Assembly (NCBI GenBank): GCA_037893225.1
Contig: JAZGUH010000323.1
Coordinates: 930,001 to 994,000 of the forward strand
Direction: 5' to 3'
Origin: Hippasteria phrygiana
Lineage: Eukaryota; Echinodermata; Asteroidea; Valvatida; Goniasteridae
Length of the DNA: 64,000 nucleotides
Numbering within the stretch: position 1 is the stretch's first letter; each line of letters begins with the position of its first letter. Both the position numbers and the translations under genes were made by a program. The notes under the pieces are model-generated. The model did no database searches. It saw nothing but the letters and a program-made list of their open reading frames with translations, and was not told the origin of the DNA. Positions 1-12,400 of this stretch are shown one piece after another.

Positions 1-528
1 AAACTCAATGCTTACCCGCAGCTGACAAGGTTTAGGTTTGCTTCTTGTTTCTGCTTTCCAAGTAAGGAGAGCCCGTTTCTGTTTGTAGAATCGTTGGAAT
101 TTGGTACTGGATGAGCATTTGCGATGAAAACCGTCATGGCGGTCATTTTGTTTACGTACGTTGCCACTGGTTTTGACGTCTCGCGTGTGGCCATAACAGC
201 CATTTTCATTGGCTACAAAATCGCTTTCTATTTGCGCATGAAATTTAGTATCCAATGAACGCCAAGCCAAAAGTGACAAAGATCGCGAGGTACGAGAAAC
301 CCGATTTCATTGGACAAACACACGCACGACTGATTCTGTATGATATTATTCCGCACAAAATAGATACTTTTTTATCATCAAAATTACATAACATGCGAGA
401 CCTATGAATGCGGGATCAACACAAATAATAACTATTGTATTGTTAACTTGCTTTAGAGAGTTATATTGTGTCCCCCCTCTGCCGAAGAGAACAAGGCTGA
501 ACGATACGAACGGATGCCCCACGGTCTA
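1..528. other. Non-satellite flank of the array
   Basis: This stretch shares no visible similarity with the 232-bp monomer and appears once in the window. I see no convincing gene. The longest open frame is 65 codons on the minus strand (12-209) and resembles no family I recognise. The octamer TTCATTGG occurs at 205-212 and 306-313, and its reverse complement CCAATGAA at 252-259; the copy at 205-212 read on the minus strand fits a CCAAT-box consensus. A TGACGTC heptamer lies at 174-180 and a run of six C at 472-477. These could be promoter-like or remnants of a dispersed element, but nothing decides it. The flank ends abruptly at the first satellite base, with no target-site duplication that I can see. 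Confidence 0.6.
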
Positions 529-3264
529 ATTGCGAGGTTTGAATTTTCTCAGCAAGTTTGAACTCTAAGAAGCCGCCGATGATTGCAACATGTAGCGCCA
601 GATCTACGCTATCCATACATGTCAAAATTACTGCATTTGGTTGATATTTCATGCAATTATGAATGAGTAAAGCAAGTCCATACCCCAGGAAATTTGACAG
701 GCATGGAGCAATAAATAAAAGGTAATATGCACACAGATGGTGGCCGGAAAGAAAATAAACATTGCGAGGTTTGAATTTTCTCCACAAGTTTTAACTCTAG
801 GAAGCCGCCGATGATTGCAACATGTAGCGCCAGATCTAAGCTATACATGCATGTCAAAATTACTGCATTTGGTTTATATTTCATGCAATTATGAATGAGT
901 AAAGCAAGTCCATACCCCAGGGAATTTGACATGCATGGAGCAATAAATAGACGGTAACATGTACACAGATGTTGGCCGGAAAGAAAATAAACATTGCGAG
1001 GTTTGAATTTTCTCTACAAGTTTTAACTCTGGGAAGCCGCCGATGATTGCAACATGTAGCGCCAGATCTAAGCTATACATACATGTCAAAATTACTGCAT
1101 TTGGTTGATATTTCATGCAATTATGAATGAGTAAAGCAAGTCCATACCCCAGGGAATTTGACATGCATGGAGCAATAAATAGACGGTAATATGCACACAG
1201 ATGTTGGCCGGAAAGAAAATAAACATTGCGAGGTTTGAATTTTCTCCACAAGTTTTAACTCTAGGAAGCCGCCGATGATTGCAACATGTAGCGCCAGATC
1301 TAAGCTATCCATACATGTCAAAATTACTGAATTTGGTTGATATTTCATGCAATTATGAATGAGTAAAGCAAGTCCATACCCCAGGGAATTTGACATGCAT
1401 GGAGCAATAAATAGACGGTAACATGTACACAGATGTTGGCCGGAAAGAAAATAAACATTGCGAGGTTTGAATTTTCTCCACAAGTTTTAACTCTAAGAAG
1501 CCGCCGATGATTGCAACATGTAGCGCCAGATCTAAGCTATCCATACATGTCAAAATTACTGCATTTGGTTGATATTTCATGCAATTATGAATGAGTAAAG
1601 CAAGTCCATACCCCAGGAAATTTGACAGGCATGGAGCAATAAATAAAAGGTAATATGCACACAGATGGTGGCCGGAAAGAAAATAAACATTGCGAGGTTT
1701 GAATTTTCTCCACAAGTTTTAACTCTAGGAAGCCGCCGATGATTGCAACATGTAGCGCCAGATCTAAGCTATACATACATGTCAAAATTACTGCATTTGG
1801 TTGATATTTCATGCAATTATGAATGAGTAAAGCAAGTCCATACCCCAGGGAATTTGACATGCATGGAGCAATAAATAGACGGTAATATGTACACAGATGT
1901 TGGCCGGAAAGAAAATAAACATGGCGAGGTTTGAATTTTCTCCACACGTTTTAACTCTAAGAAGCCGTCGATGATTGCAACATGTAGCGCCAGATCTAAG
2001 CTATCCATACATGTCAAAATTACTGCATTTGGTAGATATTTCATGCAATTATGAATGAGTAAAGCAAGTCCATACCCCAGGGAATTTGACAGGCATGGAG
2101 CAATAAATAAAAGGTAATATGCACACAGATGGTATAAGGAAAGAAAATAAACATTGCGAGGTTTGAATTTTCTCCACAAGTGTTAACTCTAAGAAGCCGC
2201 CGATGATTGCAACATGTAGCGCCAGATCTACGCTATCCATACATGTCAAAATTACTGCATTTGGTTGATATTTCATGCAATTATGAATGAGTAAAGCAAG
2301 TCCATACCCCAGGAAATTTGACAGGCATGGAGCAATAAATAAAAGGTAATATGTACACAGATGTTGGCCGGAAAGAAAATAAACATTGCGAGGTTTGAAT
2401 TTTCTCCACAAGTTTTAACTCTAGGAAGCCGCCGATGATTGCAACATGTAGCGCCAGATCTAAGCTATCCATACATGTCACAATTACTGCATTTGGTTGA
2501 TATTTCATGCAATTATGAATGAGTAAAGCAAGTCCATACCCCAGGGAATTTGACATGCATGGAGCAATAATTAGACGGTAATATGTACACAGATGTTGGC
2601 CGGAAAGAAAATAAACATTGCGAGGTTTGAATTTTCTCAGCAAGTTTGAACTCTAAGAAGCCGCCGATGATTGCAACATGTAGCGCCAGATCTACGCTAT
2701 CCATACATGTCAAAATTACTGCCTTTGGTTGATATTTCATGCAATTATGAATGAGTAAAGCAAGTCCATACCCCAGGGAATTTGACAGGCATGGAGCAAT
2801 AAATAAAAGGTAATATGCACACAGATGTTGGCCGGAAAGAAAATAAACATTGCGAGGTTTGAATTTTCTCCACAAGTTTTAACTCTAGGAAGCCGCCGAT
2901 GATTGCAACATGTAGCGCCAGATCTAAGCTATCCATACATGTCAAAATTACTGAATTTGGTAGATATTTCATGCAATTATGAATGAGTAAAGCAAGTCCA
3001 TACCCCAGGGAATTTGACATGCATGGAGCAATAAATAGACAGTAACATGTACACAGATGTTGGCCGGAAAGAAAATAAACATTGCGAGGTTTGAATTTTC
3101 TCCACAAGTTTGAACTCTAAGAAGCCGCCGATGATTGCAACATGTAGCGCCAGATCTAAGCTATCCATACATGTCAAAATTACTGCATTTGGTTGATATT
3201 TCATGCAATTATGAATGAGTAAAGCAAGACCATACCCCAGGGAATTTGACATGCATGGAGCAAT
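529..3264 (-). repeat. Inverted edge segment of the 232-bp satellite array
   Basis: About 11.8 tandem monomers read in reverse orientation relative to the rest of the array. Successive copies of the landmark ATTGCGAGG start at 529, 761 and 993, a spacing of exactly 232. The segment begins with ATTGC against the flank and ends with GCAAT at the orientation switch. The outermost monomer is not a degenerate fragment: it carries the paired TTGCTGAG and GATAGCGTAG alleles also found deep in the array. Other monomers here carry changes seen once or rarely, for example an altered stretch near 2131-2139 and an A-to-T change near 2572. I see no length variants and no higher-order period in this segment. 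Confidence 0.97.
3260..3264. other. Head-to-head inversion junction with 5-bp microhomology
   Basis: Left of this point the monomers run in reverse, right of it they run forward. The last reverse monomer is cut at monomer position 102-106 (ATTGC, read here as GCAAT). The first forward monomer begins at position 228-232 (GCAAT) followed by position 1. The five bases GCAAT fit both sides; the base before fits only the left monomer and the base after fits only the right. Such a join is typical of end joining or template switching at microhomology. The cut points differ in phase, so a single balanced inversion of an uninterrupted array cannot explain it without some loss of sequence. Confidence 0.9.
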
Positions 3265-3496
3265 CATCGGCGGCTTCCTAGAGTTAAAACTTGTGGAGAA
3301 AATTCAAACCTCGCAATGTTTATTTTCTTTCCGGCCAACATCTGTGTGCATATTACCTTCTATTTATTGCTCCATGCCTGTCAAATTCCCTGGGGTATGG
3401 TCTTGCTTTACTCATTCATAATTGCATGAAATATCAACCAAATGCAGTAATTTTGACATGTATGGATAGCTTAGATCTGGCGCTACATGTTGCAAT
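3265..3496 (+). repeat. Reference monomer, 232 bp, with map of variable sites
   Basis: Monomer coordinates start at CATCGGCGGC. Fixed landmarks: CCGGCC at 67-72, ATTGC at 102-106, CCCTGGGG at 124-131, TAA at 155-157, ACATGT at 192-197 and 221-226, AGATCT at 209-214, GCAAT at 228-232. G+C is 91 of 232. Recurrent two-state positions: 1 C/T, 2 A/T, 14 C/T, 22 A/C, 24 A/C, 30-31 TG/CT, 51 A/C, 54 G/T, 84 G/A, 88 A/G, 94 T/G, 96 C/T, 114 C/A, 137 T/A, 147 C/T, 180 G/T, 189 T/G, 201 G/T, 207 T/G, 209 A/C, 213 C/T and 232 T/C. Most of the array can be described as combinations of these alleles plus three indels. No internal subrepeat explains the 232-bp length. Confidence 0.93.
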
Positions 3497-3653
3497 CATC
3501 GGCGGCTTCCTAGAGTTAAAACTTGTGGAGAAAATTCAAACCTCGCAATGTTTATTTTCTTTCCGGCCAACATCTGTGTACATATTACCGTCTATTTATT
3601 GCTCCATGCATGTCAAATTCCCTTGGGTATGGACTTGCTTTACTCATTCATAA
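3291..3653 (+). other. Recurrent open frame of the satellite, judged non-coding
   Basis: This 120-codon frame is the prototype of an open frame found at nearly every monomer. It opens at a TTG at monomer position 27, just after the stop triplets at 15-23, crosses into the next monomer, and ends at the TAA at 155-157. There is no ATG at the start; the first in-frame ATG lies well inside. Because 232 is not a multiple of 3, each frame overlaps the next by 131 bases in a different frame. Shared 1-bp deletions truncate it to 113 codons, 2-bp insertions fuse two frames into 198 codons, and a private change near 6708 creates a stop. Variable sites mostly change the residue. This pattern speaks against selection for a protein. 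Confidence 0.85.
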
Positions 3654-6600
3654 TTGCATGAAATATCAACCAAATGCAGTAATTGTGACATGTATGGATA
3701 GCTTAGATCTGGCGCTACATGTTGCAATCTTCGGCGGCTTCCTAGAGTTAAAACTTGTGGAGAAAATTCAAACCTCCCAATGTTTATTTTCTTTCCGGCC
3801 AACATCTGTGTACATGTTACCGTCTATTTATTGCTCCATGCATGTCAAATTCCCTGGGGTATGGACTTGCTTTACTCATTCATAATTGCATGAAATATCA
3901 ACCAAATTCAGTAATTGTGACATGTATGGATAGCTTAGATCTGGCGCTACATGTTGCAATCATCGGCGGCTTCCTAGAGTTAAAACTTGTGGAGAAAATT
4001 CAAACCTCGCCATGTTTATTTTCTTTCCGGCCAACATCTGTGTGCATATTACCTTTTATTTATTGCTCCATGCCTGTCAAATTCCCTGGGGTATGGTCTT
4101 GCTTTACTCATTCATAATTGCATGAAATATCAACCAAATGCAGTAATTGTGACATGTATGGATAGCTTAGATCTGGCGCTACATGTTGCAATCATCGGCG
4201 GCTTCCTAGAGTTAAAACTTGTGGAGAAAATTCAAACCTCGCAATGTTTATTTTCTTTCCGGCCAACATCTGTGTGCATATTACCTTTTATTTATTGCTC
4301 CATGCCTTTCAAATTCCCTGGGGTATGGTCTTGCTTTACTCATTCATAATTGCATGAAATATCAACCAAATGCAGTAATTTTGACATGTATGTATAGCTT
4401 AGATCTGGCGCTACATGTTGCAATCTTCGGCGGCTTCCTAGAGTTAAAACTTGTGGAGAAAATTCAAACCTCGCAATGTTTATTTTCTTTCCGGCCAACA
4501 TCTGTGTACATGTTACCGTCTATTTATTGCTCCATGCATGTCAAATTCCCTGGGGTATGGACTTGCTTTACTCATTCATAATTGCATGAAATATCAACCA
4601 AATTCAGTAATTGTGACATGTATGGATAGCTTAGATCTGGCGCTACATGTTGCAATCATCGGCGGCTTCCTAGAGTTAAAACTTATGGAGAAAATTCAAA
4701 CCTCGCAATGTTTATTTTCTTTCCGGCCAACATCTGTGTGCATATTACCTTTTATTTATTGCTCCATGCCTGTCAAATTCCCTGGGGTATGGTCTTGCTT
4801 TACTCATTCATAATTGCATGAAATATCAACCAAATGCAGTAATTTTGACATGTATGGATAGCTTAGATTTGGCGCTACATGTTGCAATTATCGGCGGCTT
4901 CTTAGAGTTAACACTTGTGGAGAAAATTCAAACCTCGCAATTTTTATTTTATTTCCGGCCAACATCTGTGTACATATTACCGTCTATTTATTGCTCCATG
5001 CATGTCAAATTCCCTGGGGTATGGACTCGCTTTACTCATTCATAATTGCATGAAATATCAACCAAATGCAGTAATTTTGACATGTATGTATAGCTTAGAT
5101 CTGGCGCTACATGTTGCAATCATCGGCGGCTTCCTAGAGTTAAAACTTGTGGAGAAAATTCAAACCTCGCAATGTTTATTTTCTTTCCGGCCAACATCTG
5201 TGTGCATATTACCTTCTATTTATTGCTCCATGCATGTCAAATTCCCTGGGGTATGGTCTTGCTTTACTCATTCATAATTGCATGAAATATCAACCAAATG
5301 CAGTAATTTTGACATGTATGGATAGCTTAGATCTGGCGCTACATGTTGCAATCATCGGCGGCTTCTTAGAGTTCAAACTTGTGGAGAAAATTCAAACCTC
5401 GCAATGTTTATTTTCTTTCCGGCCAACATCTGTGTACATATTACCGTCTATTTATTGCTCCATGCATGTCAAATTCCCTGGGGTATGGACTTGCTTTACT
5501 CATTCATAATTGCATGAAATATCAACCAAATGCAGTAATTGTGACATGTATGGATAGCTTAGATCTGGCGCTACATGTTGCAATCATCGGCGGCTTCCTA
5601 GAGTTAAAACTTGTGGAGAAAATTCAAACCTCGCAATGTTTATTTTCTTTCCGGCCAACATCTGTGTACATGTTACCGTCTATTTATTGCTCCATGCATG
5701 TCAAATTCCCTGGGGTATGGACTTGCTTTACTCATTCATAATTGCATGAAATATCAACCAAATTCAGTAATTGTGACATGTATGGATAGCTTAGATCTGG
5801 CGCTACATGTTGCAATCATCGGCGGCTTCCTAGAGTTAAAACTTGTGGAGAAAATTCAAACCTCGCAATGTTTATTTTCTTTCCGGCCAACATCTGTGTG
5901 CATATTACCTTTTATTTATTGCTCCATGCCTGTCAAATTCCCTGGGGTATGGTCTTGCTTTACTCATTCATAATTGCATGAAATATCAACCAAATGCAGT
6001 AATTTTGACATGTATGGATAGCTTAGATCTGGCGCTACATGTTGCAACCATCGGCGGCTTCTTAGAGTTCAAACTTGTGGAGAAAATTCAAACCTCGCAA
6101 TGTTTATTTTCTTTCCGGCCAACATCTGTGTACATATTACCGTCTATTTATTGCTCCATGCATGTCAAATTCCCTGGGGTATGGACTTGCTTTACTCATT
6201 CATAATTGCATGAAATATCAACCAAATGCAGTAATTTTGACATGTATGTATAGCTTAGATCTGGCGCTACATGTTGCAATCATCGGCGGCTTCCTAGAGT
6301 TAAAACTTGTGGAGAAAATTCAAACCTCGCAATGTTTATTTTCTTTCCGGCCAACATCTGTGTGCATATTACCTTTTATTTATTGCTCCATGCCTGTCAA
6401 ATTCCCTGGGGTATGGACTTGCTTTACTCATTCATAATTGCATGAAATATCAACCAAATGCAGTAATTTTGACATGTATGGATAGCGTAGATCTGGCGCT
6501 ACATGTTGCAATCATCGGCGGCTTCTTAGAGTTCAAACTTGCTGAGAAAATTCAAACCTTGCCATGTTTATTTTCTTTCCGGCCAAAATCTGTGTGCATA

Positions 6601-8270
6601 TTACCTTCTATTTATTGCTCCATGCCTGTCAAATTCCCTGGGGTATGGACTTGCTTTACTCATTCATAATTGCATGAAATATCAACCAAATGCAGTAATT
6701 TTGACATGAATGGATAGCTTAGATCTGGCGCTACATGTTGCAATCATCGGCGGCTTCCTAGAGTTAAAACTTGTGGAGAAAATTCAAACCTCGCAATGTT
6801 TATTTTCTTTCCGGCCAACATCTGTGTACATGTTACCGTCTATTTATTGCTCCATGCATGTCAAATTCCGTGGGGTATGGACTTGCTTTACTCATTCATA
6901 ATTGCATGAAATATCAACCAAATTCAGTAATTTTGACATGTATGGATAGCTTAGATCTGGCGCTACATGTTGCAATCATCGGCGGCTTCCTAGAGTTAAA
7001 ACTTGTGGAGAAAATTCAAACCTCGCAATGTTTATTTTCTTTCCGGCCAACATCTGTGTGCATATTACCTTTTATTTATTGCTCCATGCCTGTCAAATTC
7101 CCTGGGGTATGGTCTTGCTTTACTCATTCATAATTGCATGAAATATCAACCAAATGCAGTAATTTTGACATGTATGTATAGCTTAGATCTGGCGCTACAT
7201 GTTGCAATCATCGGCGGCTTCCTAGAGTTAAAACTTGTGGAGAAAATTCAAACCTCGCAATGTTTATTTTCTTTCCGGCCAACATCTGTGTGCATATTAC
7301 CTTTTATTTATTGCTCCATGCCTGTCAAATTCCCTGGGGTATGGACTTGCTTTACTCATTCATAATTGCATGAAATATCAACCAAATGCAGTAATTTTGA
7401 CATGTATGGATAGCGTAGATCTGGCGCTACATGTTGCAATCATCGGCGGCTTCTTAGAGTTCAAACTTGCTGAGAAAATTCAAACCTTGCCATGTTTATT
7501 TTCTTTCCGGCCAACATCTGTGTACATATTACCTTCTATTTATTGCTCCATGCATGTCAAATTCCCTGGGGTATGGACTTGCTTTATTCATTCATAATTG
7601 CATGAAATATCAACCAAATGCAGTAATTTTGACATGTATGGATAGCTTAGATCTGGCGCTACATGTTGCAATCATCGGCGGCTTCTTAGAGTTCAAACTT
7701 GTGGAGAAAATTCAAACATCGCAATGTTTATTTTCTTTCCGGCCAACATCTGTGTGCATATTACCTTCTATTTATTGCTCCATGCATGTCAAATTCCCTG
7801 GGGTATGGACTTGCTTTATTCATTCATAATTGCATGAAATATCAACCAAATGCAGTAATTTTGACATGTATGTATAGCTTAGATCTGGCGCTACATGTTG
7901 CAATCATCGGCGGCTTCTTAGAGTTCAAACTTGTGGAGAAAATTCAAACATCGCAATGTTTATTTTCTTTCCGGCCAACATCTGTGTGCATATTACCTTC
8001 TATTTATTGCTCCATGCATGTCAAATTCCCTGGGGTATGGACTTGCTTTATTCATTCATAATTGCATGAAATATCAACCAAATGCAGTAATTTTGACATG
8101 TATGGATAGCTTAGATCTGGCGCTACATGTTGCAATCATCGGCGGCTTCTTAGAGTTCAAACTTGTGGAGAAAATTCAAACCTCGCAATGTTTATTTTCT
8201 TTCTGGCCAACATCTGTGTGCATATTACCTTCTATTTATTGCTCCATGCCTGTCAAATTCCCTGGGGTAT

Positions 8271-8420
8271 GACTTGCTTTACTCATTCATAATTGCATGA
8301 AATATCAATCAAATACAGTAATTTTGACATGTATGGATAGCTTAGATTTGGCGCTACATGTTGCAATTATCGGCGGCTTCTTAGAGTTAACACTTGTGGA
8401 GAAAATTCAAACCTCGCAAT
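8271..8420 (+). repeat. 231-bp monomer haplotype (1-bp deletion), first of six
   Basis: One G is lost in GGGGTATGGACTT, leaving GGGGTATGACTT. The same deletion occurs at about 8271, 9430, 11981, 24294, 30335 and 32894. In all six the next monomer start carries the same linked changes, CAATCAAATACAG instead of CAACCAAATGCAG, followed by the T alleles at 213 and 1 and the C allele at 24. The linkage shows one ancestral haplotype copied by block duplication, not six independent events. The deletion shifts the recurrent open frame to an early stop. Confidence 0.9.
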
Positions 8421-8988
8421 GTTTATTTTCTTTCCGGCCAACATCTGTGTACATATTACCTTCTATTTATTGCTCCATGCCTGTCAAATTCCCTGGGGTA
8501 TGGACTTGCTTTACTCATTCATAATTGCATGAAATATCAACCAAATGCAGTAATTTTGACATGTATGTATAGCTTAGATCTGGCGCTACATGTTGCAATC
8601 ATCGGCGGCTTCCTAGAGTTAAAACTTGTGGAGAAAATTCAAACCTCGCAATGTTTATTTTCTTTCCGGCCAACATCTGTGTGCATATTACCTTCTATTT
8701 ATTGCTCCATGCCTGTCAAATTCCCTGGGGTATGGACTTGCTTTACTCATTCATAATTGCATGAAATATCAACCAAATGCAGTAATTTTGACATGTATGG
8801 ATAGCTTAGATCTGGCGCTACATGTTGCAATCATCGGCGGCTTCTTAGAGTTCAAACTTGTGGAGAAAATTCAAACCTCGCCATGTTTATTTTCTTTCCG
8901 GCCAACATCTGTGTACATATTACCGTCTATTTATTGCTCCATGCATGTCAAATTCCCTGGGGTATGGACTTGCTTTACTCATTCATAA
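8297..8988 (+). repeat. Three-monomer cassette copied to 24.3, 30.4 and 32.9 kb
   Basis: The block that follows the 1-bp deletion here recurs, with the same allele combination, at 24320-25011, 30361-31052 and 32920-33611. The distance from the second to the third copy is 6041 bp, which is 26 monomers plus 9, matching the indels in between (+2, +2, +6, -1). The copies differ by very few substitutions, for example TATGTATTG near 33089 in the fourth copy. A shorter relative at 9456 leads into a different downstream context. Confidence 0.8.
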
Positions 8989-9455
8989 TTGCATGAAATA
9001 TCAACCAAATGCAGTAATTGTGACATGTATGGATAGCGTAGATCTGGCGCTACATGTTGCAATCATCGGCGGCTTCTTAGAGTTCAAACTTGCTGAGAAA
9101 ATTCAAACCTCGCCATGTTTATTTTCTTTCCGGCCAACATCTGTGTACATATTACCTTCTATTTATTGCTCCATGCATGTCAAATTCCCTGGGGTATGGA
9201 CTTGCTTTATTCATTCATAATTGCATGAAATATCAACCAAATGCAGTAATTTTGACATGTATGGATAGCTTAGATCTGGCGCTACATGTTGCAATCATCG
9301 GCGGCTTCTTAGAGTTCAAACTTGTGGAGAAAATTCAAACCTCGCAATGTTTATTTTCTTTCTGGCCAACATCTGTGTACATATTACCTTCTATTTATTG
9401 CTCCATGCCTGTCAAATTCCCTGGGGTATGACTTGCTTTACTCATTCATAATTGC

Positions 9456-12400
9456 ATGAAATATCAATCAAATACAGTAATTTTGACATGTATGGATAGC
9501 TTAGATTTGGCGCTACATGTTGCAATTATCGGCGGCTTCTTAGAGTTAACACTTGTGGAGAAAATTCAAACCTCGCAATGTTTATTTTCTTTCCGGCCAA
9601 CATCTGTGTACATATTACCGTCTATTTATTGCTCCATGCATGTCAAATTCCCTGGGGTATGGACTTGCTTTACTCATTCATAATTGCATGAAATATCAAC
9701 CAAATGCAGTAATTTTGACATGTATGTATAGCTTAGATCTGGCGCTACATGTTGCAATCATCGGCGGCTTCCTAGAGTTAAAACTTGTGGAGAAAATTCA
9801 AATCTCGCAATGTTTATTTTCTTTCCGGCCAACATCTGTGTGCATATTACCTTTTATTTATTGCTCCATGCCTGTCAAATTCCCTGGGGTATGGACTTGC
9901 TTTACTCATTCATAATTGCATGAAATATCAACCAAATGCAGTAATTTTGACATGTATGGATAGCGTAGATCTGGCGCTACATGTTGCAATCATCGGCGGC
10001 TTCTTAGAGTTCAAACTTGTGGAGAAAATTCAAACCTCGCCATGTTTATTTTCTTTCCGGCCAACATCTGTGTACATATTACCTTCTATTTATTGCTCCA
10101 TGCATGTCAAATTCCCTGGGGTATGGACTTGCTTTATTCATTCATAATTGCATGAAATATCAACCAAATGCAGTAATTTTGACATGTATGTATAGCTTAG
10201 ATCTGGCGCTACATGTTGCAATCATCGGCGGCTTCCTAGAGTTAAAACTTGTGGAGAAAATTCAAACCTCGCAATGTTTATTTTCTTTCCGGCCAACATC
10301 TGTGTGCATATTACCTTCTATTTATTGCTCCATGCCTGTCAAATTCCCTGGGGTATGGTCTTGCTTTACTCATTCATAATTGCATGAAATATCAACCAAA
10401 TGCAGTAATTTTGACATGTATGGATAGCTTAGATCTGGCGCTACATGTTGCAATCATCGGCGGCTTCTTAGAGTTAAAACTTGTGGAGAAAATTCAAACC
10501 TCGCAATGTTTATTTTCTTTCCGGCCAACATCTGTGTACATATTACCGTCTATTTATTGCTCCATGCATGTCAAATTCCCTTGGGTATGGACTTGCTTTA
10601 CTCATTCATAATTGCATGAAATATCAACCAAATGCAGTAATTGTGACATGTATGGATAGCTTAGATCTGGCGCTACATGTTGCAATCTTCGGCGGCTTCC
10701 TAGAGTTAAAACTTGTGGAGAAAATTCAAACCTCGCAATGTTTATTTTCTTTCCGGCCAACATCTGTGTACATGTTACCGTCTATTTATTGCTCCATGCA
10801 TGTCAAATTCCCTGGGGTATGGACTTGCTTTACTCATTCATAATTGCATGAAATATCAACCAAATTCAGTAATTGTGACATGTATGGATAGCTTAGATCT
10901 GGCGCTACATGTTGCAATCATCGGCGGCTTCCTAGAGTTAAAACTTGTGGAGAAAATTCAAACCTCGCAATGTTTATTTTCTTTCCGGCCAACATCTGTG
11001 TGCATATTACCTTTTATTTATTGCTCCATGCCTGTCAAATTCCCTGGGGTATGGTCTTGCTTTACTCATTCATAATTGCATGAAATATCAACCAAATGCA
11101 GTAATTGTGACATGTATGGATAGCTTAGATCTGGCGCTACATGTTGCAATCATCGGCGGCTTCCTAGAGTTAAAACTTGTGGAGAAAATTCAAACCTCGC
11201 AATGTTTATTTTCTTTCCGGCCAACATCTGTGTGCATATTACCTTTTATTTATTGCTCCATGCCTTTCAAATTCCCTGGGGTATGGTCTTGCTTTACTCA
11301 TTCATAATTGCATGAAATATCAACCAAATGCAGTAATTTTGACATGTATGTATAGCTTAGATCTGGCGCTACATGTTGCAATCTTCGGCGGCTTCCTAGA
11401 GTTAAAACTTGTGGAGAAAATTCAAACCTCGCAATGTTTATTTTCTTTCCGGCCAACATCTGTGTACATGTTACCGTCTATTTATTGCTCCATGCATGTC
11501 AAATTCCCTGGGGTATGGACTTGCTTTACTCATTCATAATTGCATGAAATATCAACCAAATTCAGTAATTGTGACATGTATGGATAGCTTAGATCTGGCG
11601 CTACATGTTGCAATCATCGGCGGCTTCCTAGAGTTAAAACTTGTGGAGAAAATTCAAACCTCGCAATGTTTATTTTCTTTCCGGCCAACATCTGTGTGCA
11701 TATTACCTTTTATTTATTGCTCCATGCATGTCAAATTCCCTTGGGTATGGACTTGCTTTACTCATTCATAATTGCATGAAATATCAACCAAATGCAGTAA
11801 TTGTGACATGTATGGATAGCTTAGATCTGGCGCTACATGTTGCAATCTTCGGCGGCTTCCTAGAGTTAAAACTTGTGGAGAAAATTCAAACCTCGCAATG
11901 TTTATTTTCTTTCCGGCCAACATCTGTGTACATGTTACCTTTTATTTATTGCTCCATGCCTGTCAAATTCCCTGGGGTATGACTTGCTTTACTCATTCAT
12001 AATTGCATGAAATATCAATCAAATACAGTAATTTTGACATGTATGGATAGCTTAGATTTGGCGCTACATGTTGCAATTATCGGCGGCTTCTTAGAGTTAA
12101 CACTTGTGGAGAAAATTCAAACCTCGCAATGTTTATTTTCTTTCCGGCCAACATCTGTGTACATATTACCGTCTATTTATTGCTCCATGCATGTCAAATT
12201 CCCTGGGGTATGGACTTGCTTTACTCATTCATAATTGCATGAAATATCAACCAAATGCAGTAATTTTGACATGTATGTATAGCTTAGATCTGGCGCTACA
12301 TGTTGCAATCATCGGCGGCTTCCTAGAGTTAAAACTTGTGGAGAAAATTCAAATCTCGCAATGTTTATTTTCTTTCCGGCCAACATCTGTGTGCATATTA

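Larger units (their letters stand above)
3265..8270 (+). repeat. Edge-proximal forward domain with many private changes
   Basis: The first 20 or so forward monomers carry more one-off substitutions than those deeper in. Examples are a TTG-to-TAT change near 4684 that removes the usual frame start, a change near 6708 that puts a stop in the recurrent frame, CCAAAATCTG near 6594 and CCGTGGGG near 6869. Some blocks here are nevertheless sources or copies of deeper blocks: 3291-4813 matches 10249-11771 at 6958 bp (30 monomers less two 1-bp deletions), and 4915-6205 matches 18368-19658 at 13453 bp (58 monomers less three deletions). None of the three indel alleles occurs before 8270. Confidence 0.75.

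Noticed and set aside
12..209. A 65-codon minus-strand frame in the flank
   Set aside because: It is short, has no recognised motif, and such a frame is expected by chance in 528 bases. It cannot be supported as a gene from this sequence.
533..545. RNA polymerase III B box (GAGGTTTGAATTT)
   Set aside because: The core GTTCRA is GTTTGA here, the CC end is missing and no convincing A box lies upstream.
576..582. Hammerhead ribozyme core on the reverse strand of the monomer, as found in some animal satellites
   Set aside because: The sequence is CCGATGA, lacking the required U of CUGANGA, and I could not fit the flanking stems and the GAAA segment.
529..3264. A transposon with ATTGC/GCAAT terminal inverted repeats
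   Set aside because: The interior is ordinary satellite, the match is only five bases that occur several times in each monomer, and there is no target duplication or transposase.
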